Shown here: positions 12,054 through 22,494 of the stretch, piece by piece
Layout of the letters: the number at the start of each line of letters is the position of its first letter
Position numbering within the stretch: position 1 is the stretch's first letter
NCBI RefSeq assembly: GCF_000264905.1
Contig: NW_006763141.1
Span: 897,735 to 961,734, forward strand
Direction of reading: 5' to 3'
DNA length: 64,000 bases
DNA from: Stereum hirsutum FP-91666 SS1
Lineage: Eukaryota; Basidiomycota; Agaricomycetes; Russulales; Stereaceae
Position numbers and translations under genes: made by a program
The notes under the pieces: model-generated
Database searches by the model: none
Seen by the model: only the letters and a program-made list of their open reading frames with translations
Told to the model about the DNA's origin: nothing

Positions 12054-12725
12054 ATTGGCGTGTGGAGGCCTGATGTGGATGGAAGGATGGAGACGACCTG
12101 AGACGACCAGGTGAGAATCGACGAGGGAGGGAAGGTGCGAGCTGGTCTTTTATTCTCCTGGGAGGGAATTTCTTGCTTTGTTCAAGTGACAATGGCTGTG
12201 CAGCAACTCCGTCCAATATCGCTCCCATAAAATCAAAGCTTACAAGCATCCGCGTGTCAACACAAGGCCACTTTCACTTTCGCTTTGTCCAAGAAGGGTC
12301 GAAGCTCAACGAGCCATATGCATTGGCCACGCATCTCGCCACACATCATTGGCCTCGGGTTCTGCCGGCTTGAGGAAGCATCTTTTCTTGGCAACGACCT
12401 TGCCTCATCAGTGATCTTGGTGGGCGCTTCCTGCCATGGCATGCTCAACCTTTTCGGCGCACCGTCATCCTCGTCTCCTCCATCGTTTACAGCGTCGCGC
12501 TCGCTGTGAATGCTTTGAACTGCCTTTCTTTCATATTCACGATTATTTCTAGATCTATATCTAGGTGAGTGGGACTTGTTTCATTGACTCTGAATAGGGG
12601 TTCTAACACAGAAGCCTCCCCAATTTCTAGTGAATCTCCAAGCGCTCCTTTACTCGTTGCTGAAGACAGCGCTGCTTATCTCTACCCGTTGACGGGAAAT
12701 ACTCCTCGAAGCGCGAATATCTTCG
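12054..12725. other. Divergent promoter region
   Basis: 670 bp between the zinc-finger gene (minus) and the GT17 gene (plus). Upstream promoters of both must lie here. Open frames through it overlap in several frames and show no family resemblance. Confidence 0.4.
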
Positions 12726-14063
12726 ATGCTTTCAAATCGTCGAAAAGTCATCCTTATCCCTTCTTTCATCCTCTCTTGCTCTCTCGTCTACTACATCTCC
12801 CTATATCACTACCAACTCCGCAACACCCTCTCCTACGCAACCCGGCCACTATGGGATCATGCAGACGGACCGAAAGAAGTCATACCGCACTATTACGCCG
12901 AAGGAATGGCCATGGACGCTCACGCATGCGCCCTTCATAGCTGGACTCCACGTCGGCAATCGCTCAGTGGTCGTCAACCCGTAGTCCTGGATGCTGTGCT
13001 GATGAGCAGTGAACTTGACCTGTTGGAGATTAGGATGAGTGAACTGGATGATGTGGTGGATAAATTCGTGATTGTTGAGAGCAACGCGACGTTCACAGGG
13101 CTGCCGAAGGAGACGTATTTTGCGGATGCGAGGAGGAGGTTTGAAAGGTTTGAAAGTAAGATCGTGTATCAATTGTGAGTTATTCCATTTGGTCCTATCA
13201 TTATTGTTGATGACGGAGGAGTGAAGTCTTCCAGGCTATCCGCTTACAAGCGATGAGGGAGCTTGGGATGTAGAGAGGCGGACGAGGGATACCATGACCC
13301 AGCTACTGAGGACCACTATCTCCGACCTCCGCACGGACGCCGAAGTCCTCGTCATCATGTCGGATGTCGACGAGATTCCCTCTCGGCACACCATCTCCCT
13401 TCTCCAAGCGTGCGATTTTGGACATTCAATACATCTTCAGCTTCGAAATTTCCTTTACAGGTTTGTCCTGCTTCCATCACTCTCCCCGTCTGCAGCTAAC
13501 TAGTTACTGACTCGATACCCAGCTTCGAATGGTACATTGGGCCCTCGTCCTGGCGCGCCAGTGTCCACCGTTGGTGGCCCGACGCCTACTACCGCCACTC
13601 CCAGTCCTCACCCGCCATGCTCGCCGACTCAGGCTGGCATTGCAGCTTTTGCTTCCGCACCATCCCGGAGTATGTCGTCAAGATGAAAGGGTTCTCGCAC
13701 TCTGACAGGATAGGCGGGGATCTGAGATTGCTGGATCCGAAGCGGATACAGGACACGATTTGTAGTGGGAAGGATATTTTCGGCATGTTGCCCGAGGCGT
13801 ATAGCGTATGTGATGGGTCTTTGAGCTCTTTCCTTCGCGTGAAACGTGCTGATGTGGCGGTGATTGATACAGTGGGCAGACTTGATATCACAAATGAGCC
13901 TCGAACCGTGCGTTCCTTCCTCATCCCTTTATCGCGTCTATTCTCATATTTACCGCCTCTCAGACTCGCAACAGCAGTCGGCCTACCACGATACCTCATC
14001 GAAAATGCGGAGCGTTTCCGATTCTTACTTCCTCGCGGCTGCATGAGAGAACCTCCAAGTTAA
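12726..14063 (+). CDS. Glycosyltransferase family 17 protein
   Basis: Type II Golgi membrane glycosyltransferase related to beta-1,4-N-acetylglucosaminyltransferase III (GT17); exact acceptor in fungi not known. Five exons: 12726-13174, 13227-13460, 13523-13805, 13873-13907 and 13964-14063, totalling 366 residues. All phases close. After a basic start (MLSNRRK) comes a signal anchor at residues 8-27. The catalytic region has DAVLMSSELDLLEIRMSELD, FVIVESNATFTGLPKE, FLPGYPLTSDEGAWDVE, VIMSDVDEIPSRHT (the DVDEIP metal/nucleotide-binding signature), SFEWYIGPSSWRASVHRW and GWHCSFCFRTIPEYVVKMKG. It ends with LPRYLIENAERFRFLLPRG. All expected GT17 blocks are present. Confidence 0.9.
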
Positions 14064-14681
14064 TACCACTTTGGGACGACCTCGTCGCTCGAGACTCGAT
14101 GATTGTGCAGTGGTTCAGTGCGACCCCCTGCGGACTTTCTTGTGGACTTTCTTGTACGATATGTGGATTATCTAATGGGACATCGCTTCTGTCATGTGTC
14201 TTTTCCACGTCAAGACTGAAATCCTTATTGGCGCCACACAGGTCAAGATCAATCCTCCCTGCATATTTGCGCCTTCAGACTGACTTAGCAGCGGTCTTTT
14301 CTTTTCCGAATCCTCCCAATCTTCCTGGGCGATGGAATCGGATCCACTGGATGACAGAGAGACAGGAAGTACAACCGCGGTGTTCCAAAGGTCTTCGATG
14401 TGGCATCGCCGAATTAAAAGACTTCGCAGTTCGACGTTGAGAACACCTAACAGAGCTCTCCTTCAGAGCCCCAGAGATAGAAGAAGACCTTCAATCTGAG
14501 TACGTGCCATATCATTTATTCATAACAATTTACCAGTACAGAATACAACGGTGAATAATCGAGGTACGCAACGCCCTATAGTAGCCAAACTCTTACAATA
14601 CATCATGATAGCTCAAAGAAACAGAGACAAAGAACACGATCCTACCAGTACACTTGTCTCGATGAACTGGGGTATGCGTCT
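14064..14681. other. Tail-to-tail intergenic
   Basis: Convergent 3' ends of the GT17 gene and the F-box gene. No coding signal seen. Confidence 0.4.
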
Positions 14682-16804
14682 TCATCGTCTGATCTCCCTT
14701 CCAGCACGACGCAGCCGACCGACAATATTTTCGCGACATTCGACAAACGGGACTACGCCACGCAGTCTGCTCTCGAACTCTGCATCTATACCACTGCAGT
14801 TGACGAGCAGTAATTCACGCAGGGCTGCATCGGGATGTCTTTCCAAGCGCGATGTGAGGGCCAATAGTAGCTCTTCTTTCGGAAGAGCGACGCGGTTGGC
14901 TGCGATGTCGTTTAAGACGAAAGTTTGGAGATGGGGAAGACATAGTTCTTCCTGGTCGGAATCTCCACACGCATCTCGGATTCGAGATCGTTGCAAGAGT
15001 CGATGGCCGAGGGTGAGCGCCTTCGGAAGGCCATGAGAGACGTCGGCCTGGAAAGACCCATGGCGGCGGAAGAGTATGGATTGTAGAATTCCATCCTGCA
15101 AGGGAGCGTCGAGTGTGATGGATAGGTGATGCAGGTTCGGCATCCCTTGAAGGAACGTCGGTAGTGCCGAAACGTCCAAGCGGTGACGATACCGGGTGAA
15201 TTCAAGATGAAGAATTTCAATGCCATAAAAGTCTCTTTGCCGAAACAGCGCAGCTGCTGTGGAGGCGTTGAGATCGTCTCCGGCCGAGAGGAGGCAGGAT
15301 TGGAATGTGGGGGAATTCGGTGGCGCAGGGACGTTCGAGTTTGCAATCGCCTTCACGAGCTCGTGAGACCCGATGAGCTTCACCCCGAGCCCAGGGGGGC
15401 CGAAGCTAATGTGGAGCCACATAGTTCGCATCGCCATTTTTCGCTGGGAGGAAGCAAATGCGGTGTGTATAGTGTCGATGGCTGCCTCAAATGCCTCTGA
15501 ACTCGGCTGGCGGCTCTGCATAAGTTGTAACCTTATACGAGTGGCGGTGGGTATATGGACAAATTTAAGAAAGGATTCCACGTTAATCTTGCTTTCTTTC
15601 ACATTCAGAGAGCGGAGCTCCCTCAGGTGGACGTGAGAGGGCACAGGAGTGTCAACTGGTGGAGGATCAACCGTGATCAACGCCGGGAGACAGCACTCGA
15701 GAGTCAGGCCCTTCAGTCGAGGCATTGACTCGAGCAATTCAGATAACTGTCTTACGGAAATAGATGGTGAGGGTGACTTCATGGAGAAGTATGCAAGATT
15801 TGTGAGCTGTGATATACTGAGGAGATCCGGAGGTGGCGTCTCGTTGAACAAGAGACGGTTGATATTGGGTGTGTTGGCCGCGAAGGCACTCGTAAATAAT
15901 GTGCGGGGTGGTGGATTTATTTCTTCGGTCTCGAGGGATTCTTGAAGGTCCATATAGAAGTTGTCAGAAGAGTGCGAGAAGCTGAGAGACGTCAGTCTGG
16001 GTAGGTAATCGCGTCCGAGCGTTGCCTCGACCAGAGGGCGGACTATGGTATCATTTCCACGAATAGAAAGCTGAACGACCTGCTGCATCTTCGGTTCCAG
16101 AATGGATTGAACCTTCTGTCTGTCGGAGCGAGAGCGAGGATGACAAGCCACTGTTAATGGAACCGATTTCGCTCGAGAAATCATGACCTCGGTACAGTCC
16201 CCTCGAAGTCGGAATGACGGTTCCCACCACAATGTGGGCTCATTGACGGCTATTTCTCGCCAGAGCGAACAAACGTGTGTGACCTACAGGTTATATTTAC
16301 ACCCAGACAAACACAGTAGTCAGTCCTTTATACAGCAGAAACTTGGAGCGACTGTGAATGCGAAATCACCTTCATCCAACCAAGAGGCGGGGCAGGGTAC
16401 TGGAGCCGCGCATCATACTCTTTCTTATCGAAGCCCCAGTCTTCAATGTTAGAGCTGCCAACGACACCGGCATGCGGCTCGAGGTCGACGAGCCATCGAA
16501 AACATCGTGCGAGCAACTCGGCGGGTAGTTTGTTGATGGCTACGAGAGTATTTCTGTGGGTTTTCATGGCACAGGTAGCTAATTCCATCGCCGTTATCTC
16601 GACGTCAAGGGAATCGCGAGTCCTAGTCACGGTAGTGGAGTCATCCTGCTGGAAGGATACGGAGAGCAGATGTTGAAGACGTTGGCGGGATGTATCGTGC
16701 CACCACTTGACCTCCGAGTCGGGCCTACTATCGATGAAGTACGCGATCAGTTATGGAACAAATCTCAAAAGCAGGACATTGCCCAACCTATCCTCGGCGG
16801 ACAT
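14682..16804 (-). CDS. F-box protein with LRR-like C-terminus
   Basis: Probable SCF ubiquitin-ligase substrate adaptor. Three exons: 16788-16804 (MSAED plus part of a codon), 16370-16727 and 14682-16283, separated by introns of 60 and 86 bp. Phases close, giving about 658 residues. The tiny first exon is inferred because the second exon has no in-frame ATG before the conserved helix. A coiled-coil-like stretch, SLDVEITAMELATCAMKTHR, precedes the F-box core NKLPAELLARCFRWLV (about residues 95-110). Then come THVCSLWREIAVNEPTLWWE and an LRR-like region with repeated LPRLTSLSF and MPRLKGLTLE elements. This architecture is hugely expanded in Agaricomycetes. The substrate cannot be inferred. It lies head-on to the tandem duplication, which begins about 95 bp upstream of its start. 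Confidence 0.85.
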
Positions 16805-17106
16805 GTCTGTGAATAACAACAGATACTGCTCCAGGAGGTAAGTAGGTTATGATGATCGTCAAAGGAAGAGAACTCAGATCAGTCGCACCAACTTCGCGCA
16901 TCGGCGAAAGCCGAAGAAAAGGAGCTGTTCAGGCGACGGCGTCAAGAACAGGTATTGCAGTACAGTAGATACAAAGTAGACCCGTATCGATAAAATACAA
17001 GACTGTATGCTCGTACATGCCGATTGATAAATGAATACAAATATTGAACATATATCTCATCGAGCTCCAGAGAAATCCTCTAAGTATCGTACATTGACAG
17101 AAACGC

Positions 17107-19031
17107 TCAAGCGGCGTCTGATGATGCCCACTTGGAGCATCCGACGACAGGAAGAGTGTCGGCAGAAGTCTCACTGGGACCAGAAACGGGGGGCCTAAAG
17201 TCAATGTTCTCCTCCACCGAGATAGGAGTACCCATCTCTGCATCAGCTCCAACCAGCTGCCTCTTTCCATACCCGGACCGTGGTCCTTGTTCCCGCCTTT
17301 CTTCATCAATGGTCTGCGAACCATCTCCAATCCCATGTTCAACAACACCATCACCAAAACTTTCTCCCTTGCTACTCATACCAATACCAGCGGCCATATC
17401 ATTCTGCCTCAGACCGAGCCTCTTCTCGATATCATGATCGCGATGCCCATCCAAATCCGAATCTGTCGACCTCGCGCTTCGAGCGACCATCACCGGATCC
17501 TCCCCAAACTCGCTCACAACAGCGTTACCCGCAACTTGAAACGCCGACAGTTGTGGCGTAGGATGATCGTCGTCTGGAGAGCCCATTGAAGCGTGGTTGC
17601 CTGAGCGTGAGTAGAATGTGGATCGTTTATTCCAGATGCGAATGTGAAGTAGGAAGCGAGCTGTCATCAGGCCGGAGAGAGGGAGGGTTAAGCCATTGAG
17701 GAGCCTCTGAAAGAAGCCGTTAGGAGCGCGCTGCGTAGTGAAGAGCAGGCTATTGAGTGGTTAATCTCAGTGGCCAAAAACAAATGAAGCTCACGAAATT
17801 GAGGATGGCGGCGGTAGTGGTGAAAACGAAGACAATACTGAGCGTCGAACTATCAGCGGGCTGCTCAGTGATGGGTACTGGATGGTGAGCATACCCAAAG
17901 TAAAGAATGCCTAGAATCGGAGGGCCATATAGTTTAGACCATCATCTTTGCGAAAAGGAAGGATGGAGAGTCTTACCTTGCTCTGCGATGACGTAGTGGA
18001 AAGTACCCTTCTGTGACTTGTGAGGTCCGCCTGCCCTTAGCGATTGGATGCATCGAAAGAGGGTGAGGCCGGTTGAAAGGAACTCAAATACACAAACTAA
18101 GATCGAAAGGAGAGTGTTGGCGCTATGAACCACAGCCCACACCACATCAGCACACATTACAACATGCATGATACCGAGCAACGTACATCTGGATGCTGGA
18201 AGAGCCGGTACACTTCAGTCCGGGAACATGCAACTGTTTTGATAGGGAACTGTTAGCTCTCGGTTAGTGACGGTATACGATGAAGCTGATGGGGCGCACA
18301 CAGTCCAGTATGACGCAAGTAACGGCGATGGCACCAAGGCCTATGAGGATAAATTTGTTTTGTGACCAGACAGCATATGTGCGCATGGTGAACACGGCTG
18401 GAAACGATCATTATGTCAATAGGGGGAGTTCATGAAATAATATGATTAGATCCTCACTGAGAACTGCTGCGCGGCCAAGAACACTGATGGCGCCGACGAA
18501 CTTATACCAAGTATTGCAACTGTGCCGTTAATTGTGAGAACGCCTGCCGACGTGGTGAGGAAGAATGCAACTGTGATGAGCAGCATGCCAGTGCTTATTA
18601 GTGAAACCAGATAGACACGATGGACTGAGCCACGCACCTTACTTATCACCAAGCTTCCCTGCGACAGCCAGAAGATACAGAACATTGGCCAGCAATGCGT
18701 ATCGGCACAGACCATAGAGAAGGGTTGACACTTTTGACATGGAGTCTTTGGACCACATGACCTTAACCTCGTCACGAAAGGTGAGCATGTAATCCCAGTA
18801 AAGGAGCGCTAAGAGTGCGTGTTTAAAATAAGAAATAAGAAGCAGGATAATATTCCAGCAACGCACCGATGCTTGCATATTGGATACGGAATTGTAAGAA
18901 GCTGCGAGGCAACAAATATAGTAGGACTGAGCATGAGGATTCGGAGCGCGAGAGCTTCTGGCCAGAGGCGCACGAATATAGAGGTGGTATACGTACTGCG
19001 TTGTCGCGGCTTTTATCGCCTTGCTGGACAT
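17107..19031 (-). CDS. DUF6533-domain seven-helix protein, tandem copy 1
   Basis: Receptor-like membrane protein, basidiomycete-specific, ligand unknown. Start ATG 19029-19031 (MSSKAIKAATT). Splicing restores HFLQFRIQYASI, then the DUF6533 core LLYWDYMLTFRDEVKVMW and CRYALLANVLYLLAV. Next are NCNTWYKFVGAISVLGRAA, VFTMRTYAVWSQNKFILIG, TCVILDCVRPISFI, LHVPGLKCTGSSSIQ, ANTLLSILVCVFEFLSTGL, GILYFG, ITEQPADSSTLSIVFVFT, FFQRLLNGLTLPLSGLMTA and a long hydrophilic tail with FGEDPV, a Gly/Glu/Asp-rich region and a final CSKWASSDAA. About nine short introns. No stop or frameshift seen. A TATATA at about 19107 lies 75-80 bp upstream of the start. Nearly identical to the next copy. Confidence 0.85.
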
Positions 19032-19104
19032 CGTGATGTACGTCCTGAGGAGAGAGAGCGAGGAAGAGGGAGGAAGATGGATGGTGACTGGCTTCGCGCC
19101 AGAG

Positions 19105-19112
19105 CCTATATA
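19105..19112 (-). promoter_or_regulatory. TATA-like element of DUF6533 copy 1
   Basis: TATATA in the sense orientation of the gene, about 75-80 bp upstream of the ATG and conserved in copy 2 at about 22582-22588. Position fits a fungal TATA box. Confidence 0.45.
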
Positions 19113-19782
19113 TTGTTATGATTTCATCCAGATCCCTCGATGGAGGGGCGAATCCACCGTTTGCCAGAGATGCATAGCCTGTTACATTGTAAGAATGCCG
19201 AGAAGGTGAACCGCTGAGGGCCCAAAAAAAGGTTGGAGCCATTGAACTTCTATTATCGCTAAAAAGGGCGAACGTGTGGTGGCCCATTGGCCAAGAAGGA
19301 CCTTTACGCAGGACAGCAGTATACTTTTAGCCAGCGCGTCAGTCATAGCGGGCTCGAGTGGCCTTGCAAGCCGTTGTAAATTATTCTCCCGACAGATCCC
19401 TCGAGCAATCACTGTCGAAAGAGGCAGAGAACGATCCGAGATAGGGATGTCGGCGCAAATAAATTACGTTTTCGTCAGTGCCTTCCATGCTTGTCTTCCT
19501 TTGCGAGCCAGTTCGTTTCAGGGAAATGCGGCCATAACATCCTCAGAGTCGCCAAGTCGCCCAAACCGCTTTAATTGTGGAGTTCGTATCATCAGCTACG
19601 GAATAAAGCCGTGCCACACAATGCTAGATCCTGATGTTGAGTTACGGGGAGTAAGTATGAAGATTCATCATGATAGAGATGAGAGGATCTCGTCCGAAAA
19701 GGTACTACCTAGGTCGCCTACCCTGCGAGCGACCGTAAAATAGACTCCACATACGAGACTGGGTGATCAACACAATATGTGT

Positions 19783-20007
19783 TCAGAGCTGAGATGAGGG
19801 ATCGTTGGTGGTTTTTGCATGCGTCTTCGCTTGAACTCGAAGAATTGGGCCGTCGGAGATAACCGGGATAGCGAGAACTTGGCCGGTCGGAGTTTCAAAG
19901 CAAAGGATCACGAACTCCGCCCTGCTTACTCCGCCACCTGACATCAAGAACTTGAAGTCGCTGGTATCGTTCACATCTGTTCTTGAACCGCCATCTTCAA
20001 CGTTCAA
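19783..20007 (-). CDS. Duplicated small reading frame, copy 1 (doubtful gene)
   Basis: Unrecognised frame of 74 codons. Its core reads EFVILCFETPTGQVLAIPV, then SDGPILRV and ending TNDPSSQ. The matching frame in unit 2 (23182-23412) reads EFVTFYFETPTGEVPVLPF ... TNDPSSQ. Between the copies the length differs by about three codons while the reading frame is kept, which hints at coding constraint. Flanking sequence contains stops, so this may be one exon of a longer gene or a pseudogene fragment. Confidence 0.3.
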   Translation of the reverse strand: MNVEDGGSRTDVNDTSDFKFLMSGGGVSRAEFVILCFETPTGQVLAIPVISDGPILRVQAKTHAKTTNDPSSQL

Positions 20008-20584
20008 CGCTCAACTGCAAGCTGATAGTATCCACCTCGACACAGGGTGCGAACATCCCTCATCATGATCATCCGAGTTTCATCGGCCTGCTCAATGCGG
20101 ACGTTATTGAAGTCTTTCCACTCCAATTTTCGCTGGCGAGTCGAGCACCGTTCACGTCTTGGCTCCGTTCATTGGCACTTCCATATGGTTAGTTTGGGTG
20201 TATGTATACTATATCCGCATATCTTTACCAAGCAGTACTAATTGTTGTCTTATGCACAGGTAGCGCTTCCATTATGATACTGATATCTAGACGCTGCCTT
20301 CCTGGTAGTCCTACCTGCTCCAAGGTCATCTTTGCAGCGCGGTCTACATCGGGAACAGCTTTCTGCACGGATCTTAACTTCCCGTGTCGGCGAAAGCCGA
20401 AAGGAAAGGAGCTGTACAGGCCTTCACGCGATGGCGCCAAGAACAGTGATTGCAGTACAGTAGATACAAAGTCGTCGATAAAATACAAGACCATATGCCC
20501 GTATGCGCCGATTGTTCACTAGATACAAATATTGACAATATGTCTCATCGAGCTCAAGCAAAATCCTCTATTGTACAGAAACGC

Positions 20585-22494
20585 TCACTGGCAAGCGGCG
20601 TCTGATGATGCCCACTTGGAGCATCCGACGACAGGAAGAGTGTCGGTAGAAGTCGCACTGGGGCCAGCAATAGGGAGCCTCAAGTCAATTTTCTCCTCCA
20701 CCGAAATGGGCGTACCCATCTCTATATCATCTCCAGCCATCCGCTTCTTTCCATACCCGGACCGTGGTCCTTGTTCCCGCCTTTCTTCATCAATGGTCTG
20801 CGAACCATCTCCAATCCCATGTTCAACAACACCATCACCCCAACTCTCTCCCTTGCTACTCATACCAATACCAGCGGCCATATCATTCTGCCTCAGACCG
20901 AGCCTCTTCTCGATATCATGATCGCGATGCCCATCCAAATCCGAATCTGTCGACCTCGCGCTTCGAGCGACCATCACCGGATCCTCCCCAAACTCGCTCA
21001 CAACAGCGTTACCTGCAACTTGAAACGCCGACAATTGTTGCGCTGGATGATCGTCGTCTGAATGGCCTATCGAAACGTGGTTGCCTGAGCGTGAGTAGAT
21101 TGTGGATCGACTATTCCAGATGCGAATGTGAAGTAGGAAGCGAGCGGTCATCAGGCCGGAGAGAGGGAGGGTTAAGCCATTGAGGAGCCTCTGAAAGAAG
21201 CCGTTCGGAGCGCGCTGCGTAGTGGAGAGCAGACAATTGAGTGGTTAATCTCAGTTGCCAAAAACAAATGAAGCTCACGAAATTGAGAATGGCGGCGGTG
21301 GTGGTGAAAACGAAGACAATACTGAGCGTCGAACTATCAGCGGGCTGCTCAGTGATAAGAACTGGATGGCGAGCATACCCAAAGTAAAGGGTACCTGGAA
21401 TCAAAGGGACGTATATTTTAGACTTTCATCTTTGTGGGAACAAATGTATAGATAGTCTTACCTTGCTCCGCGATTAGGTAGGTGACTGTACCCTTCTGTG
21501 ACCTGTGAGGTCCGCCTGCCCTTAGGGATTGACAGCATCTGAAGAGGGTGAGGCCGGTTGAAAGAAATTCGAATACACAGACTAAGATCGAGAGGAGGGT
21601 GTTGGCGCTATGAACCCCGGCCCACGCCACATCAGCACAAATTGCAATATGCATGTTAGCGAGCAACGTACATCTGGATGCTGGAAGAGCCGGTACATTT
21701 CAGACCGGGAACATGCAACTGTTTTGACAAAAAACTGTTAGCACTCGGGCGACGATGGTATACGATGAAGCCGATGGGGCGTACACAATCCAATACGACG
21801 CAAGTAACGGCGATGGCACCAAGGCCCATGAGTATAAATTTATTTTTTGACCAGACAGCATATGTGCGCATGGTGAACACGGCTGGAAACAATGATTATT
21901 TCAATAGGGTGGTTTCATGGAATGGTATGATTGGATACTCACTGAGAACTGCTGCGCGGCCAAGAACACTGATAGCGCCGACGAACTTATACCAAGTATT
22001 GCAACTGTGCCGTTAATTGTGAGAACACCGGTCCACGCGGTGAGGAAGAACGCAACTATGATGAGCAGCATGTCAGTGCTTATTGGTGAAACCAGATATA
22101 CGCGATGGACAGAGACACATACCTTACTTATCACCAAGCTTCCCTGCGACAGCCAGAAGATACAGAACATTGGCCAGCAATGCGTATCGGCACAGACCAT
22201 AGAGAAGAGTGGACACTTTTGACATGGAGTCTTTGGACCACATGACCTTGACCTCGTCACGAAAGGTGAGCATGTAGTCCCAGTACAGGAGCGCTGAAAG
22301 TGCGTGTTAAGAAGCAGAAATAAGAAGCAGGATCATATTGAAGCAACGCACCGATGCTTGCATATTGGATACGGAATTGTAGGAAGCTGTGAGGCAACAG
22401 ATATAGCAATTGGACAGCTTCCAGACAGAGGCCCACGAATATCGAGGTGGTATACGCACTGCGTTGTCGCGGCTTTTATCGCCTTGCTGGACAT
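20585..22494 (-). CDS. DUF6533-domain seven-helix protein, tandem copy 2
   Basis: Paralogue of the preceding gene with the same exon structure. Start ATG 22492-22494 (MSSKAIKAATT) and stop TGA at 20585-20587, two residues further (ending AACQ) than copy 1. The core is intact: LLYWDYMLTFRDEVKVMW, CRYALLANVLYLLAV, CNTWYKFVGAISVLGRAA, VFTMRTYAVWSKNKFILMG, ANTLLSILVCVFEFLSTGL, GTLYFGY, LTLPLSGLMTARFLLHIR and tail FGEDPV. Differences from copy 1 are mostly conservative (for example RCCQSLRAGG for RCIQSLRAGG) with extra changes in the tail. No disabling mutation seen, so both copies may be expressed. TATATA lies about 90 bp upstream of the start. Ligand and signalling partner unknown. Confidence 0.85.

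Larger units (their letters stand above)
16897..20376. repeat. Tandem duplication unit 1 (about 3.5 kb)
   Basis: Left edge near CGGCGAAAGCCGAA (16899) and right edge near CGGATCTTAA (20367). The same edges recur in unit 2. Matching order inside: intergenic AAGAACAG...GCAGTACAGTAGATACAAAG, a complete minus-strand DUF6533 gene, its promoter with TATATA, a conserved minus-strand reading frame, and a closing GATACTGATATCTAG block. Sequence is near identical in exons with small indels in introns and flanks. Confidence 0.85.
19032..20584. other. Promoter and spacer of the duplicated unit
   Basis: Promoter of tandem copy 1, the conserved minus-strand frame described separately (19783-20007), and the junction between the two duplicate units near 20376-20391. 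No other gene recognised. Confidence 0.4.

Noticed and set aside
14551..15945. Plus-strand open frames antisense to the F-box gene
   Set aside because: Shadows of the long, well-supported minus-strand coding frame.
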